From: Streptomyces sp. PKU-EA00015
GTDB lineage: Bacteria > Actinomycetota > Actinomycetes > Streptomycetales > Streptomycetaceae
DNA: 64,000 nt
Assembly: GCF_013387495.1 (NCBI RefSeq)
Contig: NZ_JABZEE010000015.1
Coordinates: 62,001 to 126,000 of the forward strand
Reading direction: 5' to 3'
In this document: positions 53,330-62,639 of the stretch, one piece after another
How positions within the stretch are numbered: the stretch's first letter is position 1
Layout of the letters: each line of letters opens with the position of its first letter
Made by a program: the position numbers and the translations under genes
The notes under the pieces: model-generated
What the model was told of the DNA's origin: nothing
The model's database searches: none
What the model saw: only the letters and a program-made list of their open reading frames with translations

Positions 53330-54098
53330 TCAGTCCACGGGGATCAGTGTGAGGTAGGCCAGCCCGAGCACCTCCCGGTACCCTCTCAGCCAGCTCGTCC
53401 GGTGCCGGTCGACACGCTCGCGCGTCTCATTCGCCAGTGGGGGGTCCCGCTGGGTGGCCAGCCATTCCTCCACGTCGGCGTGGTAGCCCGACTCGAACTC
53501 CTCCCACTCCTCGCTGCCGGCCGTCTCGACCCAGGCAGGCCGGAACCCGGCGGATACGGCGAGGTCAACGAGCCCGGCCAGGTCATGGAGTTCGTCGGCG
53601 CGGGCGCCCGGCCACATTGCTGCCAGCTCGGCGGAAGTGGGGGAACGCTGCCAGAAGGTCTCGCCGAGGAGTACACGCCCTCCGGGTGCGACCATCCGTC
53701 GCAGTGCCTGAAGTGCGTCGACAGTGTGCTGCGGTGGGCGTGCGTCGCTGAGCGCGTGACTGGCTCCCAGGCACAGGACGAGATCGGCGGGCCCACGTGC
53801 CCCTCCCTCCGCAGCAGACCCCCGGACGAACTCCACGCGTTCGGCCGGCGCGCGGGCCTCGGCGTTCTCGCGCCCCCGAGCGGTGTCCTCTTCGTTGAGA
53901 TCGATCCCGAGCCCGGTCGCCGCCGGCACCGCTTCGAGGATGCGGAGCATCAGCTCACCCCATCCACAAACCGATGTCCAGAACCGTCGCTGGGGCGGCT
54001 CGGGCGAGTCTGCCGACGATCCGTGCGGCTCGGGCCTCGGACGGGGGACCGTGGAAAGCGAGCCGTGTCGGGCGCGGCGGAAGACCGGTTTCATCCAT
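53330..54098 (-). pseudogene. SAM-dependent methyltransferase with frameshift in motif I
   Basis: From ATG 54098 the frame reads 'METGLPPRPTRLAFHGPPSE'-like sequence (starting MDETGLPPRP) and 'RAAPATVLDIG', then breaks. The neighbouring frame continues 'CGWGELMLRILEAVPAATG', 'GIDLNEEDTARGRENAEARA', 'RMVAPGGRVLLGETFW' and 'YREVLGLAYLTLIPVD'. Together they form an intact class I methyltransferase of about 255 residues except for one extra base. The plus strand has AAA at 53968-53970 where AA would restore 'DIGCGWGE', the SAM-binding motif. Either a recent inactivation or a sequencing error in a homopolymer. Confidence 0.75.
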
Positions 54099-54920
54099 GA
54101 GGCGACGCTAGTCGGCGAGCCTGTCATGAACATCGAGTTTGCGTTCGGGCTGCGAGGATCGAGCCCTTCGTAGCGCAGCACGCAGGAACGGTCGGAGAGC
54201 CGCGCCGCTCTCGAACGCCTCGCCGCCCTCGACGGCCTCCTGGGCGAGGTCCGAGAGTGGATCGGCTGAGCGTTCCTCCGAGAAGGCCAAGGCCCCCTCC
54301 CGGGAACAGCTCCGGTCAGCCGGCTCTGCGACCTGCCCGCAGGCCGGCTGTGTCGGCTGACGCGTCCTTGGGACGGGGACGAAAACCTCATCGGCGTCCC
54401 GCGTTGTCGATCAGTACGTCCAGGCCGCCGTCGGCCTCGTCCGGGCGACCGACCCATCTGACCCGGGCGCGGCGGGATCAATCTCGGCGGTCAGGCCCGG
54501 CAACGAAACGGAAGCAATGGTTCCGTGACATCCGTCACAGCCGTTTCAGGCGACAGGAGGGCCGATAGTAGATCGCCCCTTGTCGACATAAGGCTATTTG
54601 TCCATCTCGATACGGACATGCCCCCGGCGGCGCTCGGCCGCCTTTGGTCGTCTCGGTGCATCCGCCCGCCTCTCGACCGCAGAGGGCTTTTTGATGGGGT
54701 GTCAAAAGGATCGGAAGGTTCCGCATGGGGGCCTGCACGCCCCTGTGCACATCGCAAGGGCGTCCCTTTCCTACTACCCGAGGTAGTAGGAGGCGCGCGT
54801 TGCCCTCAGCGCGCAGTGGTCCTAACAATGGCTGCCCGCAAAGGCGTCCCCGCAGGTCACACACAGAACGGGCCGGCAAACCCTGTCGGTGGCGCTCCGC
54901 GATGACGAGTGAGGTCACAC
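54099..54920. other. Accessory DNA with gene fragments
   Basis: 822 bases with no complete gene. A minus-strand stretch at about 54480-54400 reads 'VGRPDEADGGLDVLIDNAGR', a short remnant of an SDR oxidoreductase around its NNAG motif. A plus-strand stretch at 54205-54268 ('AALERLAALDGLLGEVREWI') resembles the end of a regulator. The right half is probably the leader of the CAP-domain gene and contains the palindrome at 54770. Confidence 0.4.
54770..54790. promoter_or_regulatory. Perfect inverted repeat upstream of CAP-domain gene
   Basis: CCTACTACC-CGA-GGTAGTAGG, 9-bp arms and a 3-base centre, lies 130 bp upstream of the CAP gene start. It could be an operator (the TACTAC/GTAGTA arms recall BlaI/MecI-type sites) or an mRNA hairpin in a long leader. 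Confidence 0.45.
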
Positions 54921-55730
54921 ATGAGCAAGCACCGCAGAACGACGCACCACCGGAAGATAGCCATCGCTGCCGTCGCCATGGCGGCCGTGGGTGTGCCCTC
55001 AGTCGCCATGGCATGTATGAACCCGGAGGGGACCGGGAACAGAGGGTCCTACCAGTGGGAGAATGCACGTTCCGAGCAGGCGTGGCACGGGAACGAGTCC
55101 GAGCTGTGGTGGGACGGGAACAAGTGGGACAGGAAGCCGAGCGCGCAGGAGTCGCAGACCCCCACCGCGACGCCGGGCACCCCGAAGCCGGCAGCGTCGA
55201 AGCCGGCGGCGCCCAAGCCCACCGCGACGAAGACGGCGGCACCCAAGCCGGCCGCGCCCAAGCCCGTCGCGTCGAAGCCGGCCGCGCCCAAGCCGACCAC
55301 GACGAAGCCGGCCGCGCCCGAGTCGGCCGCGCCGTCCACCGCGGCGCCGGCGTCCGGCGATGTCGCCCGCGTCGTGGAACTCGTCAACAGTGAGCGCAGC
55401 AAGGCCGGATGCTCCCCCGTGACCTTGAACGCGAAGCTGAGCAAGGCCGCGCAGGATCACAGCGAGGACATGGCGGCTCACCAGAACATGTCCCACACGG
55501 GCTCCGACGGCTCGGACGCGGGTGACCGGATCACGCGCGCCGGTTACAGCTGGAGCACGTACGGCGAGAACGTCGCCTACGGTTACGAGACCCCCGAGAG
55601 CGTCATGGCGGGCTGGATGTCCAGCCCCGGCCACAGGGAGAACATCCTCAACTGCGCGTTCAAGGAGATCGGCGTCGGCCTCGCGCAGCCGGGCGATTAC
55701 TGGACGCAGGACTTCGGCACGGCCCGATAG
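54921..55730 (+). CDS. Secreted CAP-domain (SCP/PR-1) protein
   Basis: 269 residues. A signal peptide (basic start, hydrophobic about 12-30, cut near SVAMA) directs secretion. A long Pro/Ala/Lys linker with PKPA(A/T) repeats (about 75-145) may span the cell wall. The C-terminal CAP domain (about 148-269) shows '[20 protein letters not shown]', '[21 protein letters not shown]' with the cavity His residues, '[19 protein letters not shown]' and '[10 protein letters not shown]'. CAP proteins have been linked to lipid binding or peptide cleavage; the role in Streptomyces is unclear. ATG 54921 follows GTGAGGT. Confidence 0.93.
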   Translation: MSKHRRTTHHRKIAIAAVAMAAVGVPSVAMACMNPEGTGNRGSYQWENARSEQAWHGNESELWWDGNKWDRKPSAQESQTPTATPGTPKPAASKPAAPKPTATKTAAPKPAAPKPVASKPAAPKPTTTKPAAPESAAPSTAAPASGDVARVVELVNSERSKAGCSPVTLNAKLSKAAQDHSEDMAAHQNMSHTGSDGSDAGDRITRAGYSWSTYGENVAYGYETPESVMAGWMSSPGHRENILNCAFKEIGVGLAQPGDYWTQDFGTAR

Positions 55731-55761
55731 GCGGCGCTGCGAAGGGCTGGAGCGACAGCGG

Positions 55762-55796
55762 GAGGCCCCTGCCGTGATCACCACGGCAGGGGCCTC
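55762..55796 (+). terminator. Strong terminator after CAP-domain gene
   Basis: GAGGCCCCTGCCGTG and CACGGCAGGGGCCTC form a perfect 15-bp stem with an ATCAC loop, 31 bp after the stop, followed by GTCGTCTCCTC. Confidence 0.88.
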
Positions 55797-55956
55797 GTCG
55801 TCTCCTCTACGGCCGGCGGTCGGCCGCTCGCCTTCGTGTCACCTCACCCAAGGCTTGTCCCCAACCGATCTTCGAGTCGGTGCGGACGCGGTCGCCCGGT
55901 GTCCGGCCCACTCGTTCGTCCGGAGAGAGCGAGGTTGCGCAGACGGGCGGTGCCGC

Positions 55957-57081
55957 TCACGGCGTGGTGGACGCCGAGGTCCACAACGGATGGGTCCACA
56001 GGCCCTGCGCCCGCAGTCTCGGCAGCACGCCCTCCCCGAACCAGTACGCCTCCTCCAGGTGCGGGTATCCGGAGAGGACGAACTCCTCGATGCCGAGGGC
56101 GTGATACTCCTTGATCCGCTCGGCGACCTCGTCGTGGCTGCCGACCAGCGCGGTGCCTGCGCCGCCGCGCACCAGACCGATGCCGGCCCACAGATTGGGG
56201 TGGATCTCCAGGCGGTCACGGCTGCCACGGTGCAGGGCGAGCATGCGCTGCTGGCCCTCGGACTCGCTGCGGGCGAGGCCCGCCTGGACGGCTTCGACGG
56301 CCTCGTGGCCGAAGCCGTCGAGGAGCCGGCTCGCCTCCGCCCAGGCCTGCTCGGCCGTGTCACGGGTGATGACGTGCAGCCGGATCCCGAAGCGAAGGGT
56401 GCGGCCGTGTTCCGCGGCCAGCCTCCGGATCCAGGAGAGCTTCTCAGCGACCTGGGCGGGCGGCTCGCCCCAGGTCAGGTACACGTCCGCGTGGCGCGCC
56501 GCGACCTCGCCGGCGGCAGGCGAGGAGCCGCCGAAATAGACCTCCGGTACCGGGTCGGGCAGCCGGGCCAGCCCCGCGTCCTCGACCCGGAGGTGCTCGC
56601 CGTCCAGGTCGACGGTCTTGCCCTCCCACAACTCCCGTACGATCTGCAGGAATTCGCCGGTCCTGCGATAGCGCGCGTCCTTGTCGAGGAAGTCGCCGTA
56701 GGCGCGCTGCTCGTGGCTCTCCCCGCCGGTGACGACGTTGAGCAGGAGCCGGCCGCCGGTGTGCCGCTGGAAGGTCGACGCCATCTGCGCGGCGAGCGTC
56801 GGCGAGACGAAGCCGGGGCGGAAGGCGACCAGGAATCTGAGCCGTTCCGTGTTCTGGCTGACCATCGCCGTGGTCAGCCAGGCGTCCTCGCACCAGGCGC
56901 CGGTGGGGGTGAGCGCTCCGACGAAGCCGAGGTCCTCGGCGGCGCGGGCGATCTGGCTCAGATAGGCGACCGTCGGCGGCCGGTCGCGTCCTGACTCCGA
57001 GGCAGGGGTGCCGTGGCCGCCGCCGACGACGTGGCGGCTGTCACCGCTGGTGGGGAGGAACCAGTGGAAGGTGAGGGACAC
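55957..57081 (-). CDS. ssuD: FMNH2-dependent alkanesulfonate monooxygenase
   Basis: 374 residues, closely patterned on E. coli SsuD: 'FHWFLPTSGDSR', 'PTGAWCEDAWL', 'LRFLVAFRPGFVSPTLAAQ', 'NVVTGGESHEQRAYGDFL', 'VYFGGSSPAAGEVAA', 'DVYLTWGEPPAQVAEK', 'RFGIRLHVITRDT' and 'NLWAGIGLVRGGAGTALVG'. It cleaves the C-S bond of alkanesulfonates with reduced FMN and O2, yielding an aldehyde and sulfite. GTG 57081 is the start. Last gene of a minus-strand cluster after its own 85-bp gap; no SsuE-type flavin reductase is in the window. Confidence 0.94.
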   Translation of the reverse strand: MSLTFHWFLPTSGDSRHVVGGGHGTPASESGRDRPPTVAYLSQIARAAEDLGFVGALTPTGAWCEDAWLTTAMVSQNTERLRFLVAFRPGFVSPTLAAQMASTFQRHTGGRLLLNVVTGGESHEQRAYGDFLDKDARYRRTGEFLQIVRELWEGKTVDLDGEHLRVEDAGLARLPDPVPEVYFGGSSPAAGEVAARHADVYLTWGEPPAQVAEKLSWIRRLAAEHGRTLRFGIRLHVITRDTAEQAWAEASRLLDGFGHEAVEAVQAGLARSESEGQQRMLALHRGSRDRLEIHPNLWAGIGLVRGGAGTALVGSHDEVAERIKEYHALGIEEFVLSGYPHLEEAYWFGEGVLPRLRAQGLWTHPLWTSASTTP

Positions 57082-57166
57082 GCGGGGTCTCCGATCAGGG
57101 GGTTCGTCAGAGCACGCCGTGCGGTGGCGTTCGGGTGCTGCCGGGACGTAGCGGCCGAATGGTCTG

Positions 57167-58426
57167 TCAGGGTGAGGCGAGGAGTCGTCCCGCGTTCGCC
57201 AGGACGTACCGGGCCACGTTCGAGCCGAGCGTGATCCCGGCCTCGTCGGCCGACCGCGTGTGGATGCCGGAGAAGACCCGGGCGTCGACGTTCTCGTCCG
57301 AGAGCTGCTTCCAGGCGGTGTATGTCCTGGTCACTCCGGGTGCGGTGGGGCTGGTCAGGGGGAACGGGGCGGTACGCGGCCCGACGAGCGCCGACAGCAC
57401 GGTCTCCGAGGCGCCCGAGTACGTGGTGTGGCCGCTCGGGTAGTCGGGGTGGGCGGGGGTGGTGTGCAGCGGCGTCCATCCCGGATCGGGAGCGATGGCG
57501 CCGGTACGGATCGCGGTGACCGGACGCCACCGCTCGTAGGCGTACTTGCTGTCGGAGGTGGCGATCTGCGTGTCGACCAGCGCGACGTGGAAGAGCGCGA
57601 GCAGCCGCGCCTGCCCGGCGGCTCCCTCGCCCGATCGGGAGAGAGCGACGCGCAGCGGCTCGGTGTAGAGGGTGAGCGAGGAGCCGAGCCAGAAGGCGGC
57701 CGTCTCGGTCCGGTGGGCGCCGCGCGCCGTGCTGTCCGCCGCGCCGTACTCCCGCACCTCCGCGAGATCGGCGGCGTAGCGCCGGGATTCCAGGGCCGGC
57801 GGCGGGCCGAGCCGGAACTGGCTCTGTGCCGTGAGCAGGAACGGCTCGGCGAGCCGGTTGCCGTACTGTGTCGCCGGTGCGTACGCGGGTGGCGTCGGCT
57901 GCCACACGCCGGGCGCCGCGGGGGGCACGGCATATGGCGCGTTGACCGATGCCGGGTCGAGTCCGTCGCTCTCCCTCCATCGAAGGACGAGGTCCGCCTG
58001 CCGCACTCCGGCCGCGACCCCGCGCTCCTGCGCCGGGCCGTCGGGTATCGCGTCGAGGGTCTCCCTGAACGTCGCGTCCAGCTGCTCCGTACGGCTCGGG
58101 ACCAGCGTCACCAGAGCTCGGTGCACGGCACCGGCGAGCGCGGCCTCCTGGTAGGCGCCGCGCTCGACGTCCGCGGGCACGCTGCGGGTGGCTCGGGCGG
58201 CCGCGAGCCAGCCGATGGCCCAGGTACGGCTGTTGGTGATCTGGGTGGGCGCCCCGGCTGACGCGATGGTCTCGGCCGTGGCGTCGTACCAGGTGAGCGC
58301 CGTGGAAGTACGGCCGGCCGCGGCGGACTGCGGGACCGCGGCGGCCTGCGGAACGACAACCGAGGCGGTCAGCAGGGCCGCCGAGCCCAGGGCGACGAGG
58401 GCGGGCCGGAATCCGGACGATTTCAC
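57167..58426 (-). CDS. Vanadium-dependent haloperoxidase/PAP2-type protein
   Basis: 419 residues with a Sec-type signal peptide (about 1-32, cut near AVPQSAA). The C-terminal PAP2/vanadium haloperoxidase core has 'YERWRPVTAIR' (Lys/Arg ligands), 'PAHPDYPSGHTTYSGA' (Ser-Gly-His) and 'RVFSGIHTRSADEAG' (Arg, His ligand), the three vanadate/phosphate-binding motifs. Family members halogenate with H2O2 or act as phosphatases; which applies is unknown. GTG 58426 follows AAGGAG. It overlaps the upstream flavin monooxygenase by four bases (GTGA), so it belongs to the sulfur operon, an unusual placement. Confidence 0.9.
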   Translation of the reverse strand: MKSSGFRPALVALGSAALLTASVVVPQAAAVPQSAAAGRTSTALTWYDATAETIASAGAPTQITNSRTWAIGWLAAARATRSVPADVERGAYQEAALAGAVHRALVTLVPSRTEQLDATFRETLDAIPDGPAQERGVAAGVRQADLVLRWRESDGLDPASVNAPYAVPPAAPGVWQPTPPAYAPATQYGNRLAEPFLLTAQSQFRLGPPPALESRRYAADLAEVREYGAADSTARGAHRTETAAFWLGSSLTLYTEPLRVALSRSGEGAAGQARLLALFHVALVDTQIATSDSKYAYERWRPVTAIRTGAIAPDPGWTPLHTTPAHPDYPSGHTTYSGASETVLSALVGPRTAPFPLTSPTAPGVTRTYTAWKQLSDENVDARVFSGIHTRSADEAGITLGSNVARYVLANAGRLLASP

Positions 58427-59808
58427 GCGTTCTCCTTCGGTGCGGCCGGTGCGGCCGGTGCGGCCGGTGTGCTCGGTAGGGTCGGGGAGGTGTGGCTGCC
58501 GGTCGGCCGCGGCAGTCCGTAGTGATCGCGCAGCGTGGCGCCCTGGTACGCGGTGCGGAACAGGCCGCGCTCGCGCAGGATCGGCACCACCTGCTCGGCG
58601 AAGAGGTCGAAACCGCCCGGCAGCCAGGGCGGCATGATGTTGAAGCCGTCGGCCGCCCCGTGCTCGAACCACTCCTGGATCTCGTCGGCGATCCGTTCCG
58701 GTGTACCCGTGACCACGCGGTGGCCGCGGGCGCCGGCGAGGCGGTGCAACAGCCGGCGCACGGTGGGCTGTTCGCGGTTGATGATGTCGAGAATCAGCTG
58801 GAAGCGGCTGCCGTTGCCGCGCTCGCCCCGGGTCTCGATCAGCTCGCGCGGTACCGGGCCGTCGAGCTGGTCGGCACCGAGCTCGATGCCCAGCAGGCGG
58901 TGCAAGAGCTGGAGCGAGTACTCGGGCTGAGTGAGTTCGTCGAACTCCTCCTGCAGCGCGCGTGCTTCCACCTCGGTCGAGCCGATGAACGGACTGATGC
59001 CCGGCAGGACGAGGACCCGGCCCGGGTCTCGGCCGAGCGCCGCGGCCCGCGCCTTGATGTCGGCGTAGAACTCCTGGCCGCTGTGGAGAGTCTGGTGCGC
59101 GGTGAACACGGCCTCGGCGTAGCGGGCCGCGAACGCGCGACCGTCCCGTGAGGAACCGGCCTGGACGTAGACCGGGCGGCCCTGGGGCGTGCGAGGTGTG
59201 TTGAGCGGCCCGCGCACCTTGAGGTGACGGCCCTCGTGGTCGATTGGGCGTATCCGGTCGGTGTCGGCGAAGACACCCGTCTTCTGGTCGGCGACCAGCG
59301 CCTCGTCCTCCCAGCTGTCCCACAGCTCTGTCACGACGTCGACGAACTCGCGCGCCCGGTCGTAGCGTTCGGCGTGCACCGGGTGCTCGTCGAGGCCGAA
59401 GTTCTGCGCTGCCTGCGGTGCGCCCGTCGTGACGATGTTCCAGCCGGCCCGGCCCCGGCTGAGATGATCCAGCGACGCGAAGAGGCGAGCCAGGTTGTAG
59501 GGCTCGGTGTAGGTGGTGGACGCCGTGGCGATCAGCCCGATCCGTTCGGTGGCCGCGGCGATGGCGGACAGCCAGGTGAACGGCTCCAGCCGGAAGCGGC
59601 TGGCGTAGCGGACGTTGTCGGCGAGGGACGGGCCGTCCGCGAAGAAGACGGCGTCGAAGGCGGCCTGTTCGGCCGTGCGTGCGAGATCCTGGTAGAACCT
59701 GATGTCCAGAATGCGGCTCGGGTCGGTGCCGTGGTAGCGCCAGGCGGCCTCGTGGTGGCCGCCCGGATAGACGAACAGATTCAGATGCAGTTGCCGTCGC
59801 GCGGTCAT
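58423..59808 (-). CDS. LLM-class flavin monooxygenase (NtaA/SnaA/DszA/DmoA-type)
   Basis: 461 residues. The family pattern is clear: 'LHLNLFVYPGGHHEAAWRY', 'FYQDLARTAEQAAFDAVFFADG', 'ERIGLIATASTTYTEPYNLA', 'RAGWNIVTTGAPQAAQNFG' and 'GRPVYVQAGSSRDGRAFAARYA'. Relatives use reduced FMN to oxidise organosulfur compounds such as dibenzothiophene sulfone, dimethyl sulfide/sulfone or other substrates. ATG 59808 overlaps the ABC ATPase stop. The C-terminus carries a short PAAPAAPAAP repeat from tandem CGGCCGGTG-type DNA repeats (58440-58470). Confidence 0.92.
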   Translation of the reverse strand: MTARRQLHLNLFVYPGGHHEAAWRYHGTDPSRILDIRFYQDLARTAEQAAFDAVFFADGPSLADNVRYASRFRLEPFTWLSAIAAATERIGLIATASTTYTEPYNLARLFASLDHLSRGRAGWNIVTTGAPQAAQNFGLDEHPVHAERYDRAREFVDVVTELWDSWEDEALVADQKTGVFADTDRIRPIDHEGRHLKVRGPLNTPRTPQGRPVYVQAGSSRDGRAFAARYAEAVFTAHQTLHSGQEFYADIKARAAALGRDPGRVLVLPGISPFIGSTEVEARALQEEFDELTQPEYSLQLLHRLLGIELGADQLDGPVPRELIETRGERGNGSRFQLILDIINREQPTVRRLLHRLAGARGHRVVTGTPERIADEIQEWFEHGAADGFNIMPPWLPGGFDLFAEQVVPILRERGLFRTAYQGATLRDHYGLPRPTGSHTSPTLPSTPAAPAAPAAPKENA

Positions 59809-60587
59809 GCCGGGCTGCCCTCCTCCACGAGGTCCACTCCCAGCTGTGCGAGCAGGCGGTCCCGCAGGGCCGCGTACTCGGGGCTGCCGTGGCGGCGCGG
59901 TGCCGGGAGGTCCACGGGAAGGTCTGCCGCGATCCGGCCCCGGTCCAGCACCACCACCCGGTCCGCGAGAACGATCGCCTCGTCGACGTCATGGGTGACC
60001 AGGAGTACGGCGGGCCGGTGCAGTGCGCACAGCCGGCGCAGCAGTACGTGCATCCTGATCCGGGTGAGGGCGTCCAGCGCGCCGAACGGTTCGTCGGCGA
60101 GCAGCAGGTGCGGTTCGCGTACGAGGGAGCGCGCGAGCGAGACGCGCTGCTGCTCCCCTCCGGACAGTTCGACGGGCCAGGCCCGCTCGCGCCCCTCGAG
60201 ACCGACTTCGGCGAGGGCGGCCCTGCCGCGCTGTCGGGCGCCCGGTCCGGTCAGACCCAGGACGACATTGTCGAGCACGCGTTTCCAGGGCAGCAGCCGG
60301 GCATCCTGGAAGACGACGGAGACCTGGTCGGGCGCGACGAGTTCGCCGCTCCCCTCCACCTCGTGGTCGAGCCGGGCCAGCGCTCGCAGCAGCGTGCTCT
60401 TGCCGGAGCCGCTGCGCCCGAGCAGGGCGACGAACTCACCTGGAACGATGCTCAGTTCGAGCCCATCGAGGACCCTGCGTTCACCGAAGGAGCGTACGAG
60501 AGCGCCGATCCGGACCGCCGTGCGGTCGGTCGCGCGGTCGGTCGCCCGTCCCTCGGCGGCGGTCAGCCCGCCAGTGTGCGCCGCCAT
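59805..60587 (-). CDS. ssuB: ABC transporter ATP-binding protein (sulfonate/nitrate/taurine type)
   Basis: 260 residues. Walker A LLGRSGSGKST, Q-loop 'VFQDARLLPWKRVLDNV', signature 'LSGGEQQRVSLARSL', Walker B 'HLLLADEPFGALDAL' and the H-loop 'LLVTHDVDEAIVLADR' are all present. The 'RLLPW' Q-loop is typical of the SsuB/TauB group. ATG 60587 lies inside the permease gene (25-bp overlap). It energises the permease next to it. A short repeat 'ATDRATDRT' lies near the N-terminus. Confidence 0.93.
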   Translation of the reverse strand: MAAHTGGLTAAEGRATDRATDRTAVRIGALVRSFGERRVLDGLELSIVPGEFVALLGRSGSGKSTLLRALARLDHEVEGSGELVAPDQVSVVFQDARLLPWKRVLDNVVLGLTGPGARQRGRAALAEVGLEGRERAWPVELSGGEQQRVSLARSLVREPHLLLADEPFGALDALTRIRMHVLLRRLCALHRPAVLLVTHDVDEAIVLADRVVVLDRGRIAADLPVDLPAPRRHGSPEYAALRDRLLAQLGVDLVEEGSPA

Positions 60588-61456
60588 GACAGCGTCCTCC
60601 TCTCCACGAGCCGTACCAGGGCGTCGGAGACGAGCCCGAGGAGTCCGTACACGACGAGGCCGACGATGATGACGTCGGTCTGTCCGTACGTCCGCGCGAG
60701 CTCCATCATGTAGCCGATTCCGCTCGTCGCGTTGACCTGTTCGACGACGACCAGCGCGAGCCACGCGGCGGTCACCGCGAAACGCATCCCCAGCAGGAAG
60801 CCGGGAAGGGCCCCGGGCAGGACGACGTGGCGGACGAACCGCAGCCTGCCGAGCCGCACGGTCTCCGCCAGTTCGGCATAGCGGTTGTCGATGGTGCGCA
60901 GTCCGTTGTGGGTGTGGATGTAGACCGGCACGAAGACGCCGAGCGCGATCGTGACGACCTTCATCGTCTCGCCGATGCCGAACCAAAGGATCAGCAGGGG
61001 GATCAACGCGAGTGACGGGACCGCCCGTTTGATCTGCACCGGTCCGTCGATCAACGCCTCGCCCAACCGGCTGAGCCCGGAGACGACCGCGAGCAGAAGC
61101 CCACCGGCCACGCCGAACACCAGGCCCAGCAGGGCGCGTCGGGCGGACGTCGTGAGGTGGGACTGCAGCCTGCCGTCGGCGATGAGGTCACCCGCCGAGG
61201 CCGCGATGGTCCACGGTGCGGGCAGGCTGCGGGCGTCGATGAGGCCTGCGGCGGAGCCTGCCGCCCAGGTTGCGAGCAGCAGCAGCGGGCCGGCAGCCCA
61301 GCCGTACGGCAGGGGGCGGCCCGGGCCGAGCCGTCCCCTGCTGCGGTGGCGCGAAGGGCGCCGGAGGGTGGCGGCCGCTGCGGGCTTCGCAGCCGGGGGC
61401 GGCTGATCGTCGTTCGTCGCCGGCGACGGCCGCTCGTCGAAGACCGTGGCACTCAT
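60563..61456 (-). CDS. ssuC: ABC transporter permease (sulfonate type)
   Basis: 297 residues. A Pro/Ala-rich cytoplasmic N-terminus (1-50) precedes about six hydrophobic helices of the BPD_transp_1 fold. The ATPase-contact loop is 'YAELAETVRLGRLRFVRHVVLPGALPGFLLGMRFA', containing the EAA-like motif. It forms the membrane channel for the substrate delivered by the lipoprotein encoded upstream. ATG 61456 overlaps the previous gene's stop by four bases. Confidence 0.92.
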   Translation of the reverse strand: MSATVFDERPSPATNDDQPPPAAKPAAAATLRRPSRHRSRGRLGPGRPLPYGWAAGPLLLLATWAAGSAAGLIDARSLPAPWTIAASAGDLIADGRLQSHLTTSARRALLGLVFGVAGGLLLAVVSGLSRLGEALIDGPVQIKRAVPSLALIPLLILWFGIGETMKVVTIALGVFVPVYIHTHNGLRTIDNRYAELAETVRLGRLRFVRHVVLPGALPGFLLGMRFAVTAAWLALVVVEQVNATSGIGYMMELARTYGQTDVIIVGLVVYGLLGLVSDALVRLVERRTLSWRRTLAG

Positions 61457-62541
61457 GGTGTCTTCCCTCCGCCGTTCCCGTCATCCGCGATGGCGGCGGC
61501 GGCCACGGACTCGTATCGCCGGTCGAAGAGGATGTCCGCCTTGAAAGCCTCACGGTGTTGTTTCTTCGCCAACAGATCGATGGTCTGCTGCTGACGTCGG
61601 ATGGCGCCGGTCCAGTCCGCCGGAATGTCGGGGTGGCCGATCCGCTCGACGAGATACTCGCCGTCCTCGCGGCTCAGTCCCTGGTCCTTGACGTAATAGC
61701 CTTCGACCCATTCCTTCGGGTGCTTGTCGATCCAGATCTGGGCCCGCGCCCAGAACGCGATGAGTTCCCTGACGGCGGAGGACTTCTGCGCGTCGCTGAC
61801 GGTGTCGGTGAGCGCCCACAGGTGCTCTGGGTCGTCCCGCAGGCCGTGCCTGACGGTCGTTCCGCCGGCGCTGCCGTATGTGGTCAGATAGCGCTTGACG
61901 TTGACGTCTGCGATGGGAGCGGCATCCACCTGGCGATTGCCGAGTGCCGTGGGATAGACGTCGTCGGTACTGGCCAGCTCGATGAGCTGGACGTCATTCT
62001 GCGTGAGCCCGGCCTGTTCCAGGATCCGCAGCACGAGCGCGCCCTGCGCCTGGCCCGGGCTGTAGGCGATCTTCTTGCCGCGCAGGTCCGCAAGCGTCCT
62101 GATGCCTGCCCCGGGAGCGACGCCCAGCTCGTAGACCGGGTGCCGGAGCGGATCCTTGCGGAACTTCGCCGCCACGAGCTTGGTGTCGAGGCCCGTCCAG
62201 TGAGCGTTGATCGACGGGATCTCCGCGGCCGAGCAGAGGTCGAGAGCCCCGGCACGGAAGGCCTCGGAGCACTTCGGTCCGCCGCTGATGTTGGCCCACT
62301 CCACCTTGAAGGGAAGCTTGTCGATCTGACCCGACAGCTCCAGTGCGACCCTGAGCTGCGGCGCACCGACGGTCAGGGTGGTGTCGGGGGAGACCGCGGC
62401 CGGGATCTTCTCCTCGGAGACGTCTTTGCCGGTAGCCGTGGACTGTGTGGTGCCCGCGCAGGCGGTCAGCAGAAGGGCAGCCGAGAGCGTGGCCGTGAGG
62501 GCGGTCGGTAGGGATGGGGGCATGCGCAAGCGAGGGGACAT
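61453..62541 (-). CDS. Aliphatic sulfonate-type ABC substrate-binding lipoprotein
   Basis: 362 residues. The signal peptide ends in lipobox LLTAC (Cys about 28), so it is a membrane-anchored lipoprotein. The body follows the SsuA/NMT1-like fold: 'LRVALELSGQIDKLPFKVEWANISGGPKCSEAFRAG' in order, 'GAGIRTLADLRGKKIAYSPGQAQ', and 'VKDQGLSREDGEYLVERI'. It would capture a sulfonate or related compound. ATG 62541 is used (AAGG upstream); ATG 62523 is in frame. First gene of the minus-strand cluster, downstream of the tandem repeats. Confidence 0.91.
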   Translation of the reverse strand: MSPRLRMPPSLPTALTATLSAALLLTACAGTTQSTATGKDVSEEKIPAAVSPDTTLTVGAPQLRVALELSGQIDKLPFKVEWANISGGPKCSEAFRAGALDLCSAAEIPSINAHWTGLDTKLVAAKFRKDPLRHPVYELGVAPGAGIRTLADLRGKKIAYSPGQAQGALVLRILEQAGLTQNDVQLIELASTDDVYPTALGNRQVDAAPIADVNVKRYLTTYGSAGGTTVRHGLRDDPEHLWALTDTVSDAQKSSAVRELIAFWARAQIWIDKHPKEWVEGYYVKDQGLSREDGEYLVERIGHPDIPADWTGAIRRQQQTIDLLAKKQHREAFKADILFDRRYESVAAAAIADDGNGGGKTP

Positions 62542-62639
62542 TCATGCCTTCACAGAGCGTGAGAAGCCACCAGGGCGGGGATGAGCCCGGAACGTGGCGA
62601 AAGGGGAAAGGGGAAGCCGAAGCAGTCGGACAGCGTCGG

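Noticed and set aside
54480..54920. c-di-AMP (ydaO-type) riboswitch before the CAP-domain gene
   Set aside because: Cell-wall genes in actinomycetes often have one, but the conserved ydaO sequence blocks were not seen here.
55190..55340. GCC/AAG-rich repeats in the CAP gene as a non-coding repeat
   Set aside because: They encode an in-frame Pro/Ala/Lys linker between signal peptide and CAP domain.
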